Of a stretch of 10,000 bases of DNA, positions 1-7,939 are shown piece after piece. Under the pieces are notes generated by a model. The model did no database searches and was not told where the DNA came from. It saw only the letters and a list, made by a program, of their open reading frames with translations. The number at the start of each line of letters is the position of its first letter. The first letter of the stretch is position 1. Origin of the DNA: Trachelipus rathkii (taxonomy: Eukaryota > Arthropoda > Malacostraca > Isopoda > Trachelipodidae); NCBI GenBank assembly GCA_015478945.1, contig JABUQX010018307.1, positions 20,001 to 30,000 on the forward strand. The letters run 5' to 3'. The position numbers were made by a program, and so were the translations under genes.

Positions 1-376
1 CTTTAATATTAATATTAAAATTGAAATATTACTTTAATCAATCTATATGGTCACTCATGCAAAGTTTACAATGATTACATGATTATCTTTATGAACTTAT
101 GCAAAAATGCATAATTTATACGTAATAAGGAACAAACGTCACTTAAGGGTTTATTTCTACATGTTTTTACTTAGTCCGATATACAAACAAGGTCTGGAAA
201 AGTTATAGCTCAATTTCTCCTGGTCATGTAACCTACTGTGGTAGAAAATGAACCTCCGGTAATGGGACAGGGGTTCGGAGGCAACATATAAATAAAAATA
301 CTAGTTTGACAATAAAATTTTGTAAAATTCAGTTTATTTCGTTAGACTTGAAAATATCTGGTAGGGTAAAACTTAC
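1..376 (-). other. intron sequence downstream of the ZDHHC exon
   Basis: This stretch follows the splice donor at 371-376 on the minus strand, so it is read as the start of the next intron of the palmitoyltransferase gene. It is AT-rich, with stop codons in all frames, and I see no coding homology. In particular, nothing on the minus strand encodes the expected next peptide with the DHHC motif, so that exon should lie beyond base 1. The only local structure noted is a 6-bp inverted repeat, CCTCCG (252-257) with CGGAGG (275-280). Confidence 0.6.
371..376 (-). other. 5' splice donor of the ZDHHC exon
   Basis: On the minus strand the exon end reads TGT GTA G followed by GTAAGT, a full-consensus donor. 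It falls exactly where homology to the family stops: after DNCV the open frame continues into unrelated residues. The donor leaves phase 1, which fits the conserved Glu that follows in this family. Confidence 0.88.
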
Positions 377-535
377 CTACACAATTATCACAGATTGAAC
401 AATGAGACGCTCGAGGAGGTCGAAATATTTTGCAAGTGAAACAGTACTTGAGTTTAACAGTCGTCCCTCTGATTAACACTTCTTTAGTTCTGGGAGGAGG
501 TCTATAGGCAGCTCCATTTCCATTACTAGGAACTT
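377..535 (-). CDS. internal exon of a ZDHHC9/14/18-like (approximated-like) palmitoyltransferase, cysteine-rich domain start
   Basis: The exon encodes 52 full codons plus a split codon at each end (159 nt, phase 1 at both ends). DHHC proteins are membrane S-acyltransferases that put palmitate on cysteines of client proteins, usually at Golgi or plasma membrane. The exon peptide starts [20 protein letters not shown] and carries the family-specific block [20 protein letters not shown] followed by DNCV. These hold Zn-binding Cys/His residues of the cysteine-rich domain: CxxC at residues 31 and 34, then H44, C45, C48 and C51. The RPPPRTKEV and RPPRASHCS blocks are typical of the ZDHHC9/14/18 and Drosophila app subgroup. 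The last base (G, 377) would join a following A-containing codon to give the conserved E of ERFDHHC; that exon is outside the window. The six-frame ORF reads on through both splice sites, so its apparent Met start is intronic. The frame is intact, and no other exon of the gene was found here. A retrocopy is unlikely because of the splice sites. Confidence 0.93.
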
Positions 536-563
536 CTGAAATCATTATATATTAATAATTAGG
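536..563 (-). other. 3' splice acceptor and likely branch point
   Basis: The minus strand reads TTTCAG just before the exon's first base at 535, in the phase needed for a split Glu codon (G then AA). A good branch-point match, CCTAATT, occupies 563-557, with the branch A at about 559, some 23 nt from the exon. The tract between them is AT-rich rather than strongly pyrimidine-rich. Confidence 0.75.
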
Positions 564-564
564 C

Positions 565-619
565 CTATTATTTCTTTTTACTTGTGGATGGGATGTCCAC
601 AAGTAAAAAGAAATAATAG
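565..619. repeat. perfect 24-bp inverted repeat with 7-nt loop
   Basis: The left arm (565-588) and right arm (596-619) are exact reverse complements over 24 bases. The loop, 589-595, is TGGGATG. On the minus strand the hairpin ends next to the putative branch point of the ZDHHC acceptor. Nine bases of the arm, ACTTGTGGA (580-588), recur directly at 627-635, just outside the right arm. The arms are A/T-rich apart from the ends nearest the loop. It could be a tiny foldback element, the relic of an inverted terminal duplication, or a pre-miRNA-like stem; none can be proved from sequence. The perfect pairing suggests recent origin or constraint. Confidence 0.9.
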
Positions 620-639
620 AAAATTGACTTGTGGAGTTA

Positions 640-1420
640 CAGGAATGGGTGAACCATATAAGGTAAGGTTCGCTGGAAAAAGGTGGTAGGTTCTTTGACT
701 CCCCTTTTTTTCTTAAATAGTACTAGTGAGATTTTGGTGGGTGAGAAATGGAAACCATGGGAGTTGCTTTCCAGAAATGGCTGCCTAGCACCAGCAATGT
801 ACAGCACCAATTCATCAACATAGAGAAATATTGACTGTCGCTGGGATAAAAATAACAATGCCATTGAATCTGAGAGCAAATAATAATACACTTAGAACAC
901 TGCCCTGCAGAACGCCTTCATCCATTGTAAAGTGGTGTGATAAAACAAAAGAGCACCAAAACTGGATGGGTCTGTCTGACAGAAGACATTTAATAAAGAG
1001 GGACAGGCTGTCCCCGGAAACTGAGGGAGTGGAGTTTAAGGTGAACCCCAGTTCTCCATGTTGTCATAAGCTTTTTCAAGGTCAAAAAGGAACCAAGAGC
1101 TATCCCACCAGTTGAGAAGGCTTCCCGGATGTCATGATCCACTTTTAACAAGGGATATGAGGTCAAACGATTTCTGCAGAAACCAAACAGTCTGAAAAAG
1201 AGTGGAGACTCTCCAAAACTGGGAGAAGGTGGCCTGACACCATTTTCTCCATTAATTTACAAGTATGACAGGTCAGCAAAATGTCTTTGGTTGTTCACCA
1301 ACTTCAGATCCTTCCCAGAATATAGAGACAGTAAGAAGCCACATGGGCCTGTCAAGACTGTCCCAGTCAACACACTTAACCAAACATGCTCATGCAAATC
1401 CACAAAGCACCCTAGGGCTT
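640..1420 (-). pseudogene. jockey-like reverse transcriptase fragment, broken
   Basis: Several RT blocks can be read on the minus strand across frame changes. The N-terminal blocks are GKDLKLVNN and TCHTCKLMEKMV, then FGFCRNRLTS and DHDIREAFSTGG. Next is the motif A region DLEKAYDNM (1057-1083), which holds the first catalytic Asp. Then come LSLFIKCLLSDR, GVLQGSVLSVLLFAL (about 860-915) and the motif C region LYVDELVLYIAGARQPFLE (811-822 for YVDE). The final block resembles HGF.FS.TK followed by LFKKKRGVKEP. In active jockey/CR1 RTs motif C is YVDD or FADD; here the second Asp is Glu (GAA at 811-813). At least two frameshifts separate the blocks, and 15-20 residues seem missing after motif C. 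The fragment ends near 640, before the usual FLG motif region. Confidence 0.85.
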
Positions 1421-1439
1421 GTCAAATTACTGTAACTAA

Positions 1440-2340
1440 AAATCCACCAATTTGGCTTAGTCAAAAATAATGATATATACATGATACCCAAACCATCCAC
1501 ATGCATTAATAACTAAGTTATGGTCACACATGCAGTCTAGCAATTATTAACTACTAAACTAAATAACTGCAATTTTGGCTTCGTGAAATATATTGATATG
1601 ATACCAACCAATCTCATATACGTTCCCACCTTCTTACAGTTGAATCCGAGTCACATCAACACCTCTGTAACAGACATTCCAAAATTTAACAACCTATACT
1701 GAATGCATGCTTTCCTATATCAAGATGGCTGCTTTCTTTCTTGATTTTCTTAATTATGCTCCCTGGTCTCCCGCCTGTGGCCTACTATGAAAATTTATTG
1801 GTCTGTATTATCATAGATGTAATATTTGTAGACTTGTTCTGTCCCTGAGAATCGCCTTTTCTATAGAAACATTCCTAACTCCTTAGCTCTTCCTCATAGC
1901 TCTTACCTCAAACCAGAAATCAATCCTTGTCTGCCTGGTTGCACTGCCTAGCATATTAGTTTTTTTAATAAGGGGCCCAAATTGTGCACAATATACTCGA
2001 TTACTGGTCTAACATAGCGTATTATACGTTTACTTATAGCTTCTGGCTCTTGTACAACATTAGCGAATTTATTATGCCAGCATCTTATTAGTTTATTTCT
2101 AGCTTCCAAAACACTGATTACTACTTTCAAATACTGCTTTAATCACTAAATCTTTTTTCTTGGTCACAGATCAGCAATCCCCATTTCATATTGTGGTAAA
2201 AACTTTTATTTGAGTAACCTAATTGAAGAACCTTACACTTTTTACTATTAAAATTCATTTGCCACTTATTTGCCCACCCAAGAAGTTTATCAAGATCATT
2301 TTGAATCTTTATACATCCTTCACTGGCAGTGCAGTGTTAA
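1440..2340 (-). mobile_element. 5'-truncated CR1/L2-like LINE, RT C-terminal half
   Basis: On the minus strand the region from 2340 downward reads as the back half of a CR1/L2-type RT. It begins with IQNDLDKLLGWANKWQMNFN and then SKKCKVLQLGYSN (about 2210-2315). The thumb block YVRPVIEY follows (about 1998-2021), then LGPLLKKLI. Next is a decayed equivalent of the arginine-rich RRATRMI and KSYEERLKEL region (about 1865-1940), then KRRFSGTEQVYKYY (about 1810-1860). Last come a HAFSIG-like block and VVKFWN.. (about 1680), followed by the C-terminal residues near 1640. The catalytic palm motifs are missing, so it is 5'-truncated, as is usual for LINE insertions. Stops and frameshifts are frequent. 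About 1440-1600 has no clear coding and may be its 3' tail. It sits inside the jockey-like element and therefore inserted later. Confidence 0.75.
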
Positions 2341-2344
2341 TTTT

Positions 2345-3350
2345 CAGCTTTTGAAAGGCTTCAGGAAAGCGGGAAGATCTAGAGTGGCTAGCAAAACTAT
2401 AACCTAATGCATCTGCAACAACTGATGAAGCAAAAATTGAATCAGTTATATCAGGCCCATAATGGAGGACTGTGGATGAAGAGCTGTTGGAGTGGAAAGA
2501 TATTTTTGGTGCAACTTTCCATACTGAAGAAAGGTGAGTTGTGGAGTTGCCAGTCGAAGTAAAAGTTCAAAAGTATTGTTTGTGTATTTGGCGATTATTT
2601 CAACAAGATCTCACAGCAGCTGCTTTAAAAATAATCATGTTTGGGGCAGTGCAGATCATTTTGTATTGCCTATAGAGTTTATTTCTTCTCCCAGTTAGCT
2701 TGTGCACTCTTGGGACCACCAAGGAGTTGCTGAATGCCTACCTGTGGAAGATGGCAGGATGCAGGCTTCAGCTGCTGTAATGATAACTAACTGAAAAACC
2801 CTAAAGGCATCATCAATGGTTGGAAACCGTTTGTTGAAGGGGGAAAGTGGAATAGCTGTTGCCTGATGAAAAGGAGCCCACTCCACTCAGTCATAATGTC
2901 AGCTGGAATTATGCTTTAACATTGGGTTCAGTTCAAGTTCATTTAAGGCTATTGGGAAATGGTCACTGCTGTAAAGCAATCCATAAGAGAATGGGAGCAA
3001 AGGGGAATATCAATACAGGAAGAAGTGCATGTATCTAAACGTTCATATGTTGGGAGTCCTCTGTTATTGCACTCCAGGAAAAAGGATGTTAGATCAACAA
3101 GGATCTTAAATTTATATGAAGTGACAGAGTTGCCCTATATGGGGTGGGGAAGGTTGATGTCTCCTAGTATAACAACCGGAGTGGGGAGCAGTTTAAAAAC
3201 CAGCTAATTCAGACAGTAAAAACTCACTACTCTAAGCCAAGTAGATTGAGCAGGCAGTAAGGTCAGAGACGTTTACGAGACATAGGGATGACAACATGGA
3301 ACCTTGATTACTGGCAGTAGCTTGAAAAAGAAGGGGCCCATTTCTCATTA
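2345..3350 (-). pseudogene. jockey-like APE endonuclease and linker, broken
   Basis: LINE endonucleases nick the target DNA to prime reverse transcription. On the minus strand I can read a decayed TACSIYL block (about 3265), then LGDINLPHP (3138-3167). The latter corresponds to the conserved LGDFNAHHP motif that carries catalytic Asp/Asn; here it runs into a stop. SDHFPIAL (about 2945-2968) is the C-terminal SDH catalytic motif. ATPWWSQECTS (2698-2733) marks the conserved end of the domain in jockey-like proteins. The linker follows: RNKLYRQYK, TSTGNSTT, SSVWK, and ASHSRSSRFPEAFQKLK ending near 2345. The reading frame changes several times. Two short open stretches on the opposite strand here are shadows. 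Confidence 0.82.
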
Positions 3351-3364
3351 ATGTGATTTGGGGG

Positions 3365-3700
3365 GGGAAAGGGAGTCTTCAACTCCTAAAGCTTTTTCAA
3401 GTGCATCACTAAGAATAATGGTTCTTTGCTCAGTAAGAGTTTTGGAGATAGTGGATTCAACAAGTAATATATTGGGAATGATGTGTCAGCTTGCATTCCC
3501 AGAGGGTGAGCAGCAAATGGAGCAACCAAATGAGAATGACCATGACAGGGAGCACCCTTTTGGGATTACCCCAACCATTTGGACAACTGTGGTGTCATGG
3601 GCATACCAGGCAACAAATTTGCTGAGGTTATGCAAAGGACTTTCAGGTGTAGTATAGAAGGAATAAAAGTGAAAATGCCTGCTGGTCTAGAAGTAGGAGG
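3365..3700 (-). pseudogene. possible gag-like (ORF1) remnant upstream of the endonuclease
   Basis: The position fits gag: immediately upstream of the endonuclease on the same strand. The minus strand shows cysteine- and histidine-bearing bits in changing frames that could be worn CCHC knuckles (about 3500-3610). After them comes a helical-looking block, ESTISKTLTEQRTII then LSDALEKAL (about 3390-3465), of the kind often found at a gag C-terminus. No intact CCHC knuckle is visible, so the assignment rests mainly on order and spacing. The plus strand here has longer open frames, but they resemble nothing convincing. Confidence 0.35.
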
Positions 3701-3720
3701 GAGAGGAACTAAGGTGGGTC

Positions 3721-5345
3721 ACACAACACACACAAACCTACAAACATGCAAACACACTCACAACTCAATTCGCAAAGCAGAGTCAAAAATCCACACATCA
3801 TCAAAACAGGAAAATCATCAAATCCCTCAAGAAAATAAAACTCAACCATGACCCAACCAAAGAAATAACCACAACTGACCTTGAAAACAAAGGCACTTAA
3901 AAATTCACTGGCAAATGGCCCAGACAATATCTCAAACAAACTCCTCAAACACCTAAGGAACACAGCTTTAACACATTAGCAAAATTATAAAAGTTGACCT
4001 CTTTGTACAGTCTGGAAAAAATCTGAAAAGCTATCATTATACCCAAATTAAAGACAGGAAAAGACCCCTCTGACCCCTCATAATATCGCCCCATTTCTCT
4101 ATTATCAACACTACGCAAACTACTAAAAGAAACCATACTAAACAAAATAACTCCACACATCATCAAACAAATTCCAACACAAGCTTCAAACAAAACTATT
4201 CAACTAAAACCGCACTCACAAACATCATACAACCCATAATCAATGGCCTAAACTCAAACCCAACACACAAAACAATAATCATAGTAATCAACACCAACAA
4301 AGCATTAAATACAGTACCCAAACACAACTTAATAATACAAAATAACAAAATCTAACATCCCCACTAACCTAAAGAAATGGATTTCCAATTTTCTATCAGG
4401 ACAAACAACACAAATACAAATAAACAATACAATATCCAGAACAGAAAACATCAACAACGGAGTACCACAAGACGCAATACTATCCCCGACCCCCACACTA
4501 TTCAACCTATTTACAGCCTATCTACCACAACCACAAACAGATCACATAATCATAACCTACTCAGATAACATCACATAGCCGCTACACACAGCCTAACACA
4601 ACCACAACCTTACACATACATCAACTCAACTTCACAACATGGCTAACAGAAACAATGTCCACTTCACCAAACAAATCTTCAATTACATTAAATACTACCA
4701 ACCACCACCTTGGTGCCACACACCCACTAGTCTATCTAAACAACATTGTCATACCCTTTAACAAAACTGCCAAAATCCTCGGAGTAACACTTGACATGCA
4801 TCTCAACTTCACAAAACACAGACAGACAATAATTTCATCTGCTAAACAAGAAACTGACATATTAAGAACATCATGGCATAGACTTTCACAACAATAACCA
4901 ACATCCAACTCTATGCAAACAATACATTCGCCTGACTCTAAACTACGCTTCTCCAACCTGGCATCCACTACTGACTGAAAATAAAGAAACTCCAAGCGAC
5001 ACAAAACAAAGCTCTAAGAATCATAACAGGATGCACATTAACAACACCTGCACAGAAGAAACCAAATTCTACCATTAGAGACACACTCTGGACATCATAG
5101 GCACACAATTCCTTTCCCCAAAACCCAAACACCCAACACCCATGCACATTGCCACTCTCAAACCATACCCCCACAGATTCAAACATGCTCTTCACCACCC
5201 TATATTTAAGAACAAATTCTATTACAAAGCATCTCACAACAACTAAACAACCAACATCACCAACAAATCACACAACGAACAGAAACCACTTTAAAAACCC
5301 AGACCACCAACAACATTTAAACAAACACCCACCAGAAATAATACA
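3721..5345 (+). mobile_element. A/C-rich LINE reverse-transcriptase pseudogene (plus copy)
   Basis: A decayed non-LTR RT reads along the plus strand with many stops and frame changes. Blocks in order: TTTDLE (about 3872) and GPDNISNKLLKHL (3917-3955), the usual pre-RT segment. Then IIPKLKTGKDPSDPS (about 4037-4081) and RPISLLSTLRKLL (about 4090-4130). Then NTNKALNTVPKHNL (motif A region, about 4290-4330, with the expected Asp and Phe worn), KKWISNFLSGQ (4373-4405), NGVPQDAILSPT (4456-4491) and TYSDNIT (4555-4575). The last is a worn motif C: YADD has become YSDN. After it, KSSITL, AKILGVTLD and LNFTKH (4675-4815) form the thumb region, then QYIRLTLNYASPTWHPLL (about 4917-4970). Base composition is extreme: the coding strand is almost devoid of G. 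It is in the jockey/I superfamily in the broad sense; I cannot name the family. It appears truncated near 5345. Confidence 0.8.
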
Positions 5346-5464
5346 GATTGTGACTATTATTCAGGATTAGTCAGATTTCTTCATAGGGGACTTGTGCTCA
5401 AATGTATTTAATGAATGTCAGTTCATTTCATCGTTCTTTTAGCTTATGGAGGTAACTATATTAT
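5346..5464. other. spacer between the two inverted LINE copies
   Basis: The A/C-rich composition of the plus copy stops near 5345 and ordinary AT-rich sequence follows. On the minus strand, this stretch lies downstream of the stop codon of the inverted copy (5465) and may include its 3' untranslated tail. No poly-A, target-site duplication or other landmark could be fixed. Confidence 0.4.
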
Positions 5465-6672
5465 TTACAAAAAACAAACATGATTCCATAAAACCCATGT
5501 AGAACAGAACCAGATATGTGGGCATATAAACTTCTGTCCAACTACAGTCGAGATCAATAGCCTAGACGGTTTGATACAGTAGATACTATTCCCACTGATA
5601 CTTTCTGTCCTGTTTTTTATAATTAGGATTCTCACGAACACTATTGATTGAATCATTGATATGAGAAATATAATGTTCTTGAGTATTTCTTGGAGATGAC
5701 TAGGTTTGGCGATCCGGCGGTTTACCCTGGGCATAGTCTCGATAGGGCGTATAAATGTGGGAGCTGGTTCAGGTGTGACGCAGGTGTTAATATTATAGTC
5801 ATATTCTAGGTATATTATATTTCTAGGTGTAGGGTGAGTGTTTTTTAGTTATATAAAATGATTTAATTTGCCATGTTCATTGGATTTTTATTTTAAAGTG
5901 TTTCTTTCGTGTTGTGTGTGCGATTATATGTTTGTGATTATTGATATATTAGTAGTTTGATTTGGTTTGTTTGGATATTATGTTATGTATTTATTTTATA
6001 ATATATATGGAGTTATTGTGTGAATAGGAGGTTTTGTAATCTTGATATGGTGGGTATGGTTATGAGAGTGCAATATGTTGATAATAGGTAGTGTATGTGG
6101 TGTATTTGTGATGTTATTTGTAGTAAGGAATATGTGTGCCTATGATGTCAGTGTGTATGTGTTAATATTAGTAGAAATTTTAGGTTTTTTATCATTGTAG
6201 TAGGTATTAATAGTTATAATGTATTTATAGATCTGTTTTGATATTTACTTAGAGCTTGTTTTGAGGTAGTCGCTTGGAGTCTTTATTTTTACAGTCAGTA
6301 TAGGTATACCAGGTTGGAGAAGGTAGTTTAGAGTCTGACGAATGATATTGTTTGCATATAGTGGTGGATGTTGGTTTATTGTTTTGTAAGTTCAATGCAA
6401 AATGAAGCTTTTATAATATATGTTCAGTTTTCTTGTATTAGCTAGTAATGTTTTGTGAGTCAAGTTTTGGGAAGGTTAGATGCATGTCTAGTGTTACTTT
6501 ATACTATCTCGAGGATTTTGTGTCAGTTTTGTATTAAAGTGGTATGACTGTTTTTATAGATAGATATTAATGTGGGTGTGTAGGCTATCATATATATAGT
6601 GGTAGGTTTGGTATAGTATTATAAATTGATAATTGATACTTTTATATATTTAGGTAGATAGTGGACATTGTT
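5465..6672 (-). mobile_element. same LINE type, inverted copy including the C-terminal coding end
   Basis: The reverse complement of 5880-6672 aligns along most of its length with plus-strand 4651-5310. For example, GACATCATAGGCACACA is shared exactly (5091-5107 and 6149-6133), as are TCCAAGCG, GACTCTAAACTAC and AACAATGTCCAC. The plus strand is therefore G/T-rich here. This copy continues past the truncation of the other. Its minus-strand frame 5734-5465 is open for 89 codons and contains MPRVNRRI, a likely match to the LPR..R..LAQLR block near the C-terminus of such RTs, and ends WVLWNHVCFL before the stop, like the DLW..P..FL ending of this group. The RT catalytic half is absent; the copy starts near 6672, where a TA repeat begins. 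Confidence 0.72.
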
Positions 6673-6680
6673 TTTATATT

Positions 6681-6720
6681 AATATATATATATATAATGA
6701 TATATATATATATATATATT
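6681..6720. repeat. (TA)n microsatellite
   Basis: A near-perfect AT dinucleotide run, broken once by TGA at about 6698-6700. It separates the 5' limit of the inverted LINE copy from the hAT-like element, whose left end follows within a few bases. Confidence 0.9.
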
Positions 6721-6725
6721 ATATT

Positions 6726-6745
6726 TAGGGATGTACCGGAACCAG
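6726..6745 (+). repeat. left terminal inverted repeat of the hAT-like element
   Basis: Matches the reverse complement of 7940-7959 at 19 of 20 positions; the mismatch is C/A at position 12. Immediately inside are GGTTCCAGTC and, at 6774-6803, GTTCCAG...CTGGAAC, a small palindrome that may be a transposase-binding site. Confidence 0.85.
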
Positions 6746-7040
6746 GTTCCAGTCAGAAGATTAATTTTTAAAAGTTCCAGTTCTGGCTGGTATTTACTGG
6801 AACTTTCCACTTTTTCAAATGTCTAACTTTTAAAAAAACGAAAATTGAGATTTGATAAAATTATGATCAAACTCAACTAAATAAGTTTGCTTTCATTAAT
6901 TATAGTATTTTTGACTAATTAAAGTAGAACTTGCACTTAGATTTATCACAATTCACAAATATTTCTTTTCCTTAAGTTAAAATATATATGTTTTTATCTG
7001 AGTTTTTTTTAAACATGAAGCCTGTAAGCTGGAGATGTAA

Positions 7041-7054
7041 GAGAGAGAGAGAGA
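7041..7054. repeat. (GA)7 microsatellite
   Basis: Seven perfect GA units lying inside the hAT-like element, preceded by GTAA. Confidence 0.95.
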
Positions 7055-7116
7055 AATATGCGGGTTTTTATACATGCTCCAAAATATCATGTTATTAAAG
7101 CCATTTTCATTTTTGC

Positions 7117-7583
7117 GTTTGTGCTTATGAAACGTAAGAAATGCTCGAGTTTGCATTCGTTTTTGTCAAACCACACAAAATCATGAAAAATGCTCACCAA
7201 ACGTAAGGAATATTCATAATTCTGTAAAGTTGCTATTACCTGTGCTTGCCAAATTTAGCACATTCTTACGAAAAAATGTAAACAAACAAGATGGCGGCTT
7301 GTAGGCCCGTTTGAATTGATGAATGTTTCATTCAATAAAATTACCTTTAAATCTAATTTCTTCCAAATGGATAAACCTCATCACAATAATTGATCTGTTA
7401 TTTGTAATATGAACCATTTGTTATTTTTTATTTCCGTTTATTCCAAAACCACATGCTCCATCACAACAGCTGATTCCAATTATTTGTAAACAAAAGTGAC
7501 TTTGATGAAGAAATCTTGTTTGTTTATGCACGAAATTGGTGCTAAAACTGGGTAAGCATTTCTTATCTAGCATAAGCACAAAT
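7117..7583. repeat. nested internal inverted repeats of the hAT-like element
   Basis: 7117-7145 pairs with 7555-7583 (24 of 29 positions). Inside it, TAAACAAACAAGAT at 7279-7292 pairs perfectly with 7513-7526. An additional pair, TGCTCGAGT (7142-7150) with ACTCGAGCA (7631-7639), lies just outside the same axis. The order is nearly symmetric, so the middle of the element is an old, eroded palindrome. The centre (about 7370-7500) also holds an approximate direct repeat, CATCACAA...TTATTTGTAA, at about 7379-7412 and 7460-7491. Confidence 0.75.
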
Positions 7584-7939
7584 GTCAAAAACAATAACGA
7601 TCTAATTCTATCAACAATATCGCGTTACAAACTCGAGCAAAAATCTAACTTTTTTTGCTTGAGCGATATCATTTTCCAATTTTTAAACTTTGAAGACCTG
7701 TAGAACTTTATATAGTATATTCCTATTTTACTTAATAAATTTACTGATCCGCTTATCCAAATTTTGGCTTACAGAAATAAGAGCACACAATATGGATAGG
7801 ACATGATACCAGATACTTCTAGAGAAACTCCACTTGTTTATCAGACAAGTTTTCAATAGAATATGTAAGGTGTAGCGGAAGTTGATAAGTTCCAGTTCTG
7901 ACCAGAACTTTTCCAAGGTTCTGGCTGGAACCAAAAATT

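Larger units (their letters stand above)
640..3700 (-). mobile_element. decayed jockey-like non-LTR retrotransposon, interrupted by a CR1/L2-like LINE
   Basis: Read on the minus strand, recognisable LINE domains occur in their normal order: a possible gag-like tail (about 3700-3370), an APE-type endonuclease (about 3350-2700), the linker after it (to about 2345), and reverse transcriptase (about 1420-640). The linker and the RT are separated by about 900 bases that read as another LINE of the CR1/L2 type, so this looks like a nested insertion. All domains carry stops and frameshifts, so the element is dead. It lies in the same orientation as the ZDHHC exon and ends about 100 bases upstream of its acceptor. 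No 3' tail or target-site duplication could be assigned. Confidence 0.8.
4651..6672. repeat. long imperfect inverted repeat formed by the two LINE copies
   Basis: The arms are about 4651-5310 and 5880-6672, separated by about 570 bases. They come from tail-to-tail copies of one LINE. Anchor pairs keep their order: 4651 with 6672, 4991 with 6278, and 5091 with 6149. The coordinate sums drift only slowly (11323, 11269, 11240), which shows collinearity with small indels. Identity looks moderate, not recent. A transcript spanning both arms could fold into a long imperfect duplex. Confidence 0.8.

Noticed and set aside
252..280. Short inverted repeat CCTCCG/CGGAGG around GGTAATGGGACAGGGGTT, with a GGTTCGGAGG resembling a tRNA B box.
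   Set aside because: No A box at the right distance and no cloverleaf could be formed, so neither a tRNA nor a tRNA-derived SINE is supported.
831..1115. 94-codon open frame on the plus strand.
   Set aside because: It is the antisense shadow of the jockey-like RT, whose motifs A to C are clear on the minus strand.
2959..3207. 82-codon open frame on the plus strand.
   Set aside because: Antisense shadow of the endonuclease region with the GDIN and SDH motifs.
3579..3720. Plus-strand peptide NCGVMGIPGNKFAEVMQR resembling the C-terminal motif of LINE RNase H domains (GHCGIPGNE.AD).
   Set aside because: It is on the opposite strand to the flanking jockey-like endonuclease, no upstream RNase H blocks with catalytic Asp/Glu are visible on that strand, and the minus-strand order fits a gag remnant better. 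Could still be a fragment of another element.
3709..5237. Several minus-strand open frames of 80-90 codons, rich in Cys, Phe and Val.
   Set aside because: They arise because the plus strand is nearly free of G, which removes many stop codons on the complement; the RT homology is on the plus strand.
7286..7296. AAGATGGCGGC, a match to the vertebrate YY1 core, with a similar CAAGATGGCTGC near 1721-1732.
   Set aside because: One short motif within transposon sequence and another within LINE coding remnants; no promoter context supports a regulatory site.
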